A stretch of 64,000 nucleotides of DNA from Burkholderia sp. BCC1644 (GTDB taxonomy: Bacteria > Pseudomonadota > Gammaproteobacteria > Burkholderiales > Burkholderiaceae). Under the pieces are notes generated by a model, which searched no databases, was not told the origin of the DNA, and was given only the letters and a program-made list of their open reading frames with translations. The number at the start of each line of letters is the position of its first letter. The first letter of the stretch is position 1. Positions 53,453 to 60,147 of this stretch are shown piece by piece. The stretch covers positions 248,001 to 312,000 of the forward strand of contig NZ_CADFEI010000008.1 of assembly GCF_902833225.1 (NCBI RefSeq). Reading direction: 5' to 3'. The translations under genes were made by a program, and so were the position numbers.

Positions 53453-53920
53453 ATGACCGCACGCACGACCCTCACCCGCGCCAAATGGCTGATCGGCTGC
53501 GCCGTCGCTTCGATCGCGATCGGCGCGCATGCGCAAGCCGACGGCGAATCGGCCGACGCGCTGCTCCGCGACTCGGACGCCGTGTTCAAGCAGCTCGACG
53601 CCGGCCAGTACGGCGCGGTGTGGACCGACGCTGCCGCATTCGTGAAGGCGCGCATCAAGCAGGACCAGTTCGCATCGGACATGCAGCGTGCGCGCCAGTC
53701 GGTCGGCACGGTCCGCCATCGCGGCTGGGCGCAGATCACGCGGATCCGCTATACCAACGCGTCGACGACACCCGATGGGCTCTACGCGAACGTCGACTAC
53801 GTCACCACGCTGACGAGCGGCGCAACGGCCTACGAGAAGCTGAGCTTCCGCCTCGAGGACGATGGCCGCTGGCACGTGACCGGCTATGTGCCGCGCCAGT
53901 CGCAAAACTACACGCCGTAA
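53453..53920 (+). CDS. Exported DUF4019 protein
   Basis: A 155-residue protein with a signal peptide (MTARTTLTRAKWLIGCAVASIAIGAHA, cut near AHA-QA), then a helix-plus-sheet domain with FKQLDAGQYGAVWTDAAAFVKARI and YVTTLTSGATAYEKLSFRLEDDGRWHVTGYVP, the DUF4019 pattern similar to NTF2/SnoaL-like folds. Predicted periplasmic, function unknown. Inserted between DUF2827 copies 2 and 3, which suggests a role in the same surface process rather than housekeeping. Confidence 0.8.
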   Translation: MTARTTLTRAKWLIGCAVASIAIGAHAQADGESADALLRDSDAVFKQLDAGQYGAVWTDAAAFVKARIKQDQFASDMQRARQSVGTVRHRGWAQITRIRYTNASTTPDGLYANVDYVTTLTSGATAYEKLSFRLEDDGRWHVTGYVPRQSQNYTP

Positions 53921-53951
53921 CCCGCGCAACGCCCCGCACCACGGAGTCGTC

Positions 53952-55088
53952 ATGAAACTCAATGTCGCGATAACGATGAACGTGCAGCGCGACGCGACGC
54001 AGTCGATCTGGTACAACGGCGCGAACCAGCACTGCGTGTACCTGTATATGCTGCTGAAGCAGTCGCCGCTGATCGGCGAAGTCTGGCTCGCGCACGACAA
54101 CGGCATCACCGAGTATCCGCAGGCGCTGATGATGGACGCGTTCGGCGACGCGCTGCGGCCGCTGTCGGACGTCGTCCACCAGACCGACCTGCTGATCGAG
54201 ATGAATGCGTTCATCGATCCGTCGCACACGGACGTCGTGCGCCAGCGCGGCGGCAAGTGCGTGTCGTATCGCTTCGGCAACGACTACGTGATCGCGGTCG
54301 AGACGATCAACTTCGAGAAGAACGACTGGCGGCCGAACCCGCACCGCGTGCAGTTCGACGAGATCTGGACCAACCCGCAGCACATGCACACGTGCGCGGC
54401 GTATTTCCAGGCCGTGTATCGCGCGCCGGTGATCGAACTGCCGCACATCTGGTCGCCGTATTTCATCGAGCGCAGCCTCGACGCCGATCCCGAACTGAAG
54501 GCGCGCTTCGGCTACCGCAACCACGGCCCGGCCAAGCGCATCGCGTTCTTCGAGCCGAACCTGAACGTCGTGAAAAGCTCGATCGTGCCGATGCTCGCCG
54601 CGAACGCGTGCTACGTCGAGCACCCGGAGCTCGTCGAGCACGTGTATATGACCAACACGTTCGACAAGAAGGAAAACGTCGCCTTCAAGCATCTCGCGCT
54701 CGGGCTCGAGATGGTGCGCGACGGCAAGGCGACCGCCGACGTGCGCGCGCCGTTCGTCGCGTGGGCCGCGCATCACACCGACATCGTCGTGTCGCACCAC
54801 TGGGAAAACGGCCTCAACTACCTGCTGTACGACGCGCTGTACGGCAACTATCCGCTCGTACACAATTCGCCGTTCCTGCGCGACGTCGGCTACTACTACC
54901 CCGACTTCGAGATCTTCGAAGCGGCACGTGCGATCGCGACCGCCGCGCAAACGCACGACGCGCGGCTCGACGACTACGCGGCCGCGGCCCGCCGCTGCCT
55001 GCACCAGGTCGACACGCTCGCCGAACACAACGTTCGCGCTTACTCCGAGCAGATCCAGCAGTTGTTCGCCGGCCGCGCGCTCGGCTGA
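53952..55088 (+). CDS. DUF2827 protein, putative glycosyltransferase (copy 3)
   Basis: A 378-residue family member, start 53952. Family blocks: SIWYNGANQHCVYLYMLLKQS, DLLIEMNAFI, HIWSPYFIERSLD, FFEPNLNVVKSSIVPML and VSHHWENGLNYLLYDALYGNYPLVHNS with GYYYPDFE. It is the most diverged of the three plus-strand copies in its middle section. It lies 31 bases after the DUF4019 gene, so it is probably the last gene of the adhesin-linked unit. Enzymatic function inferred from the shared C-terminal motif only. Confidence 0.82.
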   Translation: MKLNVAITMNVQRDATQSIWYNGANQHCVYLYMLLKQSPLIGEVWLAHDNGITEYPQALMMDAFGDALRPLSDVVHQTDLLIEMNAFIDPSHTDVVRQRGGKCVSYRFGNDYVIAVETINFEKNDWRPNPHRVQFDEIWTNPQHMHTCAAYFQAVYRAPVIELPHIWSPYFIERSLDADPELKARFGYRNHGPAKRIAFFEPNLNVVKSSIVPMLAANACYVEHPELVEHVYMTNTFDKKENVAFKHLALGLEMVRDGKATADVRAPFVAWAAHHTDIVVSHHWENGLNYLLYDALYGNYPLVHNSPFLRDVGYYYPDFEIFEAARAIATAAQTHDARLDDYAAAARRCLHQVDTLAEHNVRAYSEQIQQLFAGRALG

Positions 55089-55114
55089 TCTGCTTCGTTC
55101 GCGCGTCGACCGCG

Positions 55115-55531
55115 CTACACCAGCACGCGATCGCCGCTTTGCGCGGCGAACACGCGGCCATGCCGCCGTCCCATGCGAGCAAGCACGGCAAAACAACGCG
55201 CCGCTTGCCCGCTTGCCCGGCCGGCTGGCTTGACGAGACTATCGGACACGCCGCGTGCGATCGCCGAATCGTTGCCGCACGCGCCGGCAATGACGCCCGC
55301 GTAGTAGTGCCGCGCCGCCAGTTCGCGGCCGTTGGCATCGAGCGGTTTCATCCGCTGAATGCGACGCGCGACGGCCTTCAGGCCGTCGAGGTACGGCGCG
55401 ACGTCGATCGGCACATCGGTCGACTCGGCGCCCAGTTGCCACAGCATGTCGGCCAGCTCGGCGATCGCGACCAGGTCGCGCGCATCGGTTGCCTGCGTGC
55501 CCGTTCCGACTCCGGCCTTCGTCCCCGCCAT
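55115..55531 (-). CDS. Hypothetical protein downstream of the EAL gene
   Basis: A 138-residue open frame starting MAGTKAGVGTGTQATDARD. A helical middle (LVAIAELADMLWQLGAESTDVPIDVAPYLDGLKAVARRIQRM) contains AxxELAxxLWxLG-type repeats. The C-terminus is arginine-rich with AGRASGQAARCFAVLARMGRRHG. AAGGGG precedes the start at 55531. It lies 46 bases after the EAL gene on the same strand and could be co-transcribed. No family recognised; its position right after DUF2827 copy 3 on the opposite strand makes chance overlap unlikely. Confidence 0.5.
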   Translation of the reverse strand: MAGTKAGVGTGTQATDARDLVAIAELADMLWQLGAESTDVPIDVAPYLDGLKAVARRIQRMKPLDANGRELAARHYYAGVIAGACGNDSAIARGVSDSLVKPAGRASGQAARCFAVLARMGRRHGRVFAAQSGDRVLV

Positions 55532-55577
55532 GCGACACCCCTTTGCGATTCGTCCCGCTCCACCTGCTCTCGCGCCG

Positions 55578-56381
55578 TCACGCGGCGGCCGGCGACCGCC
55601 ATGAAAACCGGATGCCCTGTGCCCATGCGACACCGGCATCCAGGATGATCTGCCGGTCGATCTCGCTCTCCACGCCTTCGACGACGACGTGCCGCGCCCC
55701 TTCATGCGCGAACGCGATCAACCTGCGGAACTGGTAGCGCCCGATCGCGTTGCGCTTGATCATCGACAGGATCGACCGGTCGAGCTTCACGATGTCGGGA
55801 TTGCCGACCACCAGATTGTTCAATGCGCTGAAACCGACGCCGAAATCGTCGATCGCGATCCGGCAACCGGCCTGCCGGAAGCGGTTGACGAACGACCGGC
55901 CCGCGACAGGGTTCAGCGGCCCCGTCTCCGTGATCTCGACCACCAGCCGCGCCGCCACCGACGGCTCGCGCTCGAGCCGCCTGAAGATCGCCAGCCACGC
56001 GTCGTCGACGACCGCGCTCACCGCCGCGACGTTGCACCCATAAACCGCGGCCGGATCGGCGCGCAGCGCGTCGATCGTCCGGCCGACCACGAGCCGGTCG
56101 AACCAGCGCATCAGCCCGAGCGCCTCGAGGCGCGGCAGGAACGCGAGCGGCGGCAGCGCATCGCGCTCGCCCCACCGCAACCGCGCCAGGCGCTCCTGGT
56201 ACAGCACACCGCCCGACAGGTCGGCCCGGCACACCGGCTCATGTGCGAACCCGAGCCGGCTTTCCACGAAACTGCGTACCGACGCGAGGTCGGCATGATG
56301 GTCGGGGGCGCCGAACACGAGATCGATTTCGTCTCGATTCGCTTCCCGATTCGCCTCCAGGCGAGCTTCGACCGCATTCAT
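55578..56381 (-). CDS. EAL-domain cyclic-di-GMP phosphodiesterase (stand-alone)
   Basis: A 267-residue protein that is essentially one EAL domain. Key residues are in place: E63-R-L (the EAL motif, here ERL), Asn117, Glu149 (VVEITET), Asp178-Asp179 (DDFGVGFS), Lys199 (VKLDRS), Glu235 (VEGVES) and Gln255. The intact catalytic set suggests real hydrolase activity. No sensor or GGDEF domain. Start 56381 is chosen for the GGAG six bases upstream; a TTG at 56444 would add a short N-terminus. Low cyclic-di-GMP generally favours motility and high levels favour adhesion, so the location beside an adhesin locus is meaningful. Confidence 0.85.
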   Translation of the reverse strand: MNAVEARLEANREANRDEIDLVFGAPDHHADLASVRSFVESRLGFAHEPVCRADLSGGVLYQERLARLRWGERDALPPLAFLPRLEALGLMRWFDRLVVGRTIDALRADPAAVYGCNVAAVSAVVDDAWLAIFRRLEREPSVAARLVVEITETGPLNPVAGRSFVNRFRQAGCRIAIDDFGVGFSALNNLVVGNPDIVKLDRSILSMIKRNAIGRYQFRRLIAFAHEGARHVVVEGVESEIDRQIILDAGVAWAQGIRFSWRSPAAA

Positions 56382-56999
56382 CCGGCGCTCCGGCAAATGG
56401 CGAGCCGCCGATCGCGGCTCGACCTCAACGAACATGCGGAGCAAACCGACCCTGACGCGCTCCGCCGCCTACCCGGCCCATCCTGTTATGTCGATTTTTT
56501 CCGGGAGCGTACTTTTCGCTTCGGCGCGCCGTCAAATTCGATATTTTCAACGATATTCAGTGACTGCCAATACACCATGTACGAACCATGCCGACAGTGC
56601 GACAGGTTACACAACACAAAGTACGAAACCCCGAATCCAGATCGTTTATTTTCGCTGCCAGACAACTTTATCCGAATCCATTTCTTTCACGATATTGCAG
56701 CACCGCAAATCGGAAAATCATTAATTGATCAGACAAATACAGACCCGAGAAATGCCGCGGGCCCTTGATGAACGGGCCTGCGACAACGGCTTCCAGCTCG
56801 GGCCGCGATCCAGCGAAAACCGGCCGCCGCACATCATTCGATCATCGCAGCATTCAATTTTCACGTTTCAAACGATATTACTAAACCTCAAAACAGAATC
56901 GACTGCGTTGAATCAATAATATCAAGTTTTATTTATATGATGATTATGGATTGAAACATGTTTAACAATCTTAAAGACTTGTTAACCTATAAAATTATT

Positions 57000-57079
57000 T
57001 CTGACGGACTTCCCTCGGAGCCGTCAATTTCGTGCCTTCAAAACCGTCGAACCGATCGGGTTCGGCGGTTTCTTTTTTT
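57000..57079 (+). ncRNA. Candidate small RNA in the A/T-rich island
   Basis: A predicted transcript of about 80 bases. A -10-like TATAAA lies at 56988-56993. A first hairpin TGACGG (57002-57007) / CCGTCA (57021-57026) is followed by the terminator stem at 57041-57071 and seven U residues (57073-57079). No plus-strand gene ends here, so the terminator implies an independent RNA. No convincing -35 was found, and no named family is recognised. Confidence 0.4.
57041..57079. terminator. Bidirectional intrinsic terminator in the A/T-rich island
   Basis: Stem AAACCGTCGAACC (57041-57053) / GGTTCGGCGGTTT (57059-57071), one G-U pair, loop GATCG. Plus strand: followed by seven T (57073-57079). Minus strand: followed by TTTTGA. 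It can terminate the DUF2827 copy 4 transcript on the minus strand and an unannotated plus-strand transcript. Confidence 0.85.
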
Positions 57080-57164
57080 AACGGCATTATTTCGTCAGAC
57101 ATTAGGGTGGGACAACCCCGATGGCGGCCGGCAGCGCAATGAATGCGCGCCATGAAAACCGGCG

Positions 57165-58307
57165 TTATACGGCCGGCGCGCCGATCAGGTTCGCAAGCAG
57201 CCCGTCGTATTCGGCGACGAGCGCCGGATTCGCCGACGTATAGCGGCCGAGGATCTCGCGCTGGCGCCGCGTGTACGCTTCCCAGTCGTCGTCGTGCGTA
57301 TGCAGCGCACGCAGCAGCGCGTCGGCGCCCTGCTGCACGTCGTTGTCCGGATAGTAGTAGCCGAGATCGGGCGCGAGGCTCGCGTTGTGCACAAGCGGAT
57401 AGCCCTGCCAGCACACGTCGAAATAGAAGTAGTTCAGCGGGTTCGACCATTGGTGCGACACGACGATGTCGGTCAGGTCGGCCAGGAACAGCGGCGTGTC
57501 GAAGCGGCCGACGAAGCTCGCCTTGCCCGCGCGCACGATGTCCAGGTAATTCATCAGCATCACGAAGTCGGGGCTGTCGTGCGCGAGGCGGTCGGCGTTC
57601 GTCACGTGCGCGAAGCAGATCGCGTCGGGGTCGCGCCGATACGCTTCGTCGATGATCAGCATCGGATACACGCAGAACTTCACGACGTTGTGGTTCGGCT
57701 CCATCACCGTCAGCCGCTTGCCGGGCTCGCTGCGCGGCCGGTATTCGCCGTGCTCGGGCAACGACTGCGCGCGTGCGCTCAGGAACATCGGATCCCACAC
57801 GAACGGCACGACGCGCCCCGGGCAGCGGCGCAGCGACTGCAGGAACGGCAGCGACGACGGCGCGATCTGCGGAATCGCCCACACCTCGTCGTAGCCGCGG
57901 TTGATGAACAGCGACTCCCACAGCCGGCGGCCGAACAGCATCGCCTCCATCGCGTTGACGTACTCGACGCCGCAGCAGTAACTGACGAGCTTCGCGCCGC
58001 GCGCTTTCAGGTAGGCCGTCTGCTCGGCGTTGATCTGCCCGCCGAGCTCGATCACCACGTCGAGCGCATCCTTCATGTCGGCGAACGCGCGCGTGTCGTA
58101 TACGTTGCGATCCCACGGCAGCGCATCGGTGAGCGGCACGTCGGTGGTGTTGACCAGCGTCACGCGGTAGCCGTGGGGCGACGCCATCAGCAGCTTCGCG
58201 AGAAACAGCGCGTTCTGCTTGATGCCGTTGATCCACATGCTTTCGTCGGGGGCACGCAGTCCGATCGTGATACCGATGCGCAGGCCGTTCAGGACAGGAG
58301 ACGTCAT
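57165..58307 (-). CDS. DUF2827 protein, putative glycosyltransferase (copy 4, divergent)
   Basis: A 380-residue family member on the opposite strand from the other three, start 58307 (MTSPVLNGLRIGITIGLRAPD). Family blocks are present but the most diverged: SMWINGIKQNALFLAKLL, DVVIELGGQ, FVWDPMFLSA, VMEPNHNVVKFCVYPML and VSHQWSNPLNYFYFDVCWQGYPLVHNAS with GYYYPDND. It probably represents an older duplication or a different specificity. Divergent from the small-protein/glycosyltransferase pair at 58588, so the three genes may share a promoter region. Confidence 0.82.
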   Translation of the reverse strand: MTSPVLNGLRIGITIGLRAPDESMWINGIKQNALFLAKLLMASPHGYRVTLVNTTDVPLTDALPWDRNVYDTRAFADMKDALDVVIELGGQINAEQTAYLKARGAKLVSYCCGVEYVNAMEAMLFGRRLWESLFINRGYDEVWAIPQIAPSSLPFLQSLRRCPGRVVPFVWDPMFLSARAQSLPEHGEYRPRSEPGKRLTVMEPNHNVVKFCVYPMLIIDEAYRRDPDAICFAHVTNADRLAHDSPDFVMLMNYLDIVRAGKASFVGRFDTPLFLADLTDIVVSHQWSNPLNYFYFDVCWQGYPLVHNASLAPDLGYYYPDNDVQQGADALLRALHTHDDDWEAYTRRQREILGRYTSANPALVAEYDGLLANLIGAPAV

Positions 58308-58587
58308 CGTCGGCAGGATGGAAGGTTGGATGGGAGTGGAATGGTGCAGTGTAGCGCGCGAAGCGCCGCCCGCGTCAAGCGGCGGCGGCCAACCCGGCAT
58401 TCTAGCGGAGCGCCGGCCGCACACTGTCAGGGATGGTCAGCGCCCGCCCCGGCCGTGCCAATCCGCCGGATCGTTATGCGATACTCGGGCCACCCGCCGC
58501 GCCGCCAGCCGGCCGGCTTTTCCGGGGTATTCGAGCGGGCGACACACACGACGCCGACGCACCACGATTACAAGAAAGGCTGACAGA

Positions 58588-58752
58588 ATGGACCACGATG
58601 CCGCGCAAGTCTCCCGGAAGATCCACGACGAACAGGGGTGGCACTCGCAGGAAAGCGGGGCCGGGTGGGGTTCGGAGTTGAACAATACCGCGCGGGTCAC
58701 TCGCGAGCTGCCGAAATTGCTGCGCCGCTTCGGCCTGCGGAGCACCCGATGA
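58588..58752 (+). CDS. Small 54-residue protein coupled to the glycosyltransferase
   Basis: A short open frame MDHDAAQVSRKIHDEQGW ... PKLLRRFGLRSTR. AAAGG lies eight bases upstream of the ATG at 58588, and the stop overlaps the glycosyltransferase start (ATGA), which supports real translation. Charged and soluble, with no recognised domain. It may be a leader that sets glycosyltransferase translation or a small partner protein. Coding status is moderate. Confidence 0.5.
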   Translation: MDHDAAQVSRKIHDEQGWHSQESGAGWGSELNNTARVTRELPKLLRRFGLRSTR

Positions 58753-60065
58753 TCGTCCTCAGCCATTTCAGCCAGCCCGCACCCGCCAGCCTCGAGAATC
58801 ACCGCTGGTACGCGCAGGTGCACGGCTATCGTCACGAGATCGTCGACGCGTCCGCGATGCCGCAGACACTGCCGTTGCGGCCGCTGTATCGCTACGAATC
58901 GCTGCTCCATGTGCTGCGCAACGCGCAGCCCGACGAACTCGTGCTGCTGCTCGGCGAAGATGCGGCGATCATCGAGCCCGTCGCGCTCGAGCGCCTGATG
59001 GCCGGGCGCGACATGCTGCTGGTCGACTCGTTCGCGCCGCCGCTGCCGCAGGTCGACGTGCAGATCTGGCGCAACACGGCGGACGTGCGCGCGATCGTGA
59101 TGCGGCTCGTGCAGCGCTGCAAGCTTGGCAGCGAGCCAAGGCTGACATCGGAGGCCGCGCTGTTCGCCGGGCTCGGCACACATCGCTACGTGGCATTGAT
59201 CGACGGGTTGCATGCCGTCATGCCGTGCGGCCCCCACCTCGATCCGATGTGGAGCCGCGAACCGACATTCGCGATCAGCATCGACGACACGCCTCACGAT
59301 CCCGCACGCAAAGGCGCGACGCCGCGTTTCCGCGACATGCTCGTCGCGTACGTCAATCGGTGCCGCGCCGCCGGCCAGCCGATGTTCTCGTTCGATCACG
59401 CCGCCGCACCGGACGAAGCCGCCGAGCGCTGCACATACAACCCCGGCCGGCCGATCGGGCTGATGATGCTGTACACGCCGAACATCGGCAGCTACGCACG
59501 CGTCGCCGAGCGCAATTTCCGGCGCTACTGCGATGCGCACGGCTACACGCTCTACGTGCATCGCGACATTCCCGCCGAGATCGGACTGAACGCGACGGGC
59601 AACTGGTTCAAGCCGTGGCTGCTGCATGCATACCTTCAGCATCATGACTGGGTCGTGTGGCTCGATGCCGACGTGCTGATCGCGGACCAGCACCAACCGC
59701 TCGAGCCGCTGCTCGAAGGGCGCGACTGGCTGCTCGCGCAGGATATCGGCCAGTGGGCGTTCAACTCCGGCGTGATGGCATTCCGCCGCACCGAACGCAA
59801 CGACGCGATGCTGCGCGACCTGATGACGACGATCGCCGCGCTGCACGACCGCTCGAGCGTCTATGCGAGCGACGGCGACCAGCTGCATTTCATACGCGCG
59901 ATGGAGCACGACGGGCAGCTGCACGGCGAAAGCGTGGCCGACCTCGTCAGCTTCAACACGCCCTGGCTGTTCCGTCGTGCGGACAGCTACATCGTGCATT
60001 ACTACGGGATGTGGTCCGCGATGCGCGCGCTGATGATGGCGCATGACGACGGGCTGCTGCGCTGA
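58749..60065 (+). CDS. Glycosyltransferase with two tandem GT-A-like domains (GT34/GMA12-like)
   Basis: A 438-residue predicted sugar transferase. The C-terminal domain (from about residue 238, MMLYTPNIGSYARVAERNFRRYC) has the donor-metal DxD motif in WLDAD (residues 304-308) and the family string DWLLAQDIGQWAFNSGVMAF. The N-terminal half (about 10-100) repeats the same fold with LLLGEDAAI where the DxD should be, so it is probably catalytically dead. The tandem layout is unusual. Translation is coupled to a 54-residue ORF. Given its neighbours, it may glycosylate the trimeric autotransporter; the acceptor is unproven. Confidence 0.8.
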   Translation: MIVLSHFSQPAPASLENHRWYAQVHGYRHEIVDASAMPQTLPLRPLYRYESLLHVLRNAQPDELVLLLGEDAAIIEPVALERLMAGRDMLLVDSFAPPLPQVDVQIWRNTADVRAIVMRLVQRCKLGSEPRLTSEAALFAGLGTHRYVALIDGLHAVMPCGPHLDPMWSREPTFAISIDDTPHDPARKGATPRFRDMLVAYVNRCRAAGQPMFSFDHAAAPDEAAERCTYNPGRPIGLMMLYTPNIGSYARVAERNFRRYCDAHGYTLYVHRDIPAEIGLNATGNWFKPWLLHAYLQHHDWVVWLDADVLIADQHQPLEPLLEGRDWLLAQDIGQWAFNSGVMAFRRTERNDAMLRDLMTTIAALHDRSSVYASDGDQLHFIRAMEHDGQLHGESVADLVSFNTPWLFRRADSYIVHYYGMWSAMRALMMAHDDGLLR

Positions 60066-60091
60066 CGCCACTCCGTCGGCATCGATAGCTC

Positions 60092-60132
60092 AAAAACGAC
60101 GCGCCGGCCGGATTCACCCGGCCGGCGCGTCG
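60092..60132 (-). terminator. Intrinsic terminator after the phospholipase C gene
   Basis: A 13-bp perfect stem CGACGCGCCGGCC (60097-60109) / GGCCGGCGCGTCG (60120-60132). On the minus strand it is followed by five U (A-run 60092-60096), 16 bases past the phospholipase stop. It also lies just after the plus-strand glycosyltransferase stop and may limit read-through from it. Confidence 0.88.
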
Positions 60133-60147
60133 TCGTACCGGTTGCCG

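Larger units (their letters stand above)
56382..57164. other. A/T-rich island between the EAL gene and DUF2827 copy 4
   Basis: A 783-base interval with a sharp local drop in G+C from about 56510 to 57050, similar in character to the region upstream of the adhesin. No convincing protein gene: open frames of about 64 codons at 56725 and 56958 lack ribosome sites and family features. A strong bidirectional terminator lies at 57041-57079, and a small RNA may start just before it. Confidence 0.6.

Noticed and set aside
56725..57155. Two open frames of about 64 codons in the A/T-rich island
   Set aside because: No ribosome-binding site, no domain-like pattern, and the second runs through the strong terminator at 57041-57079.
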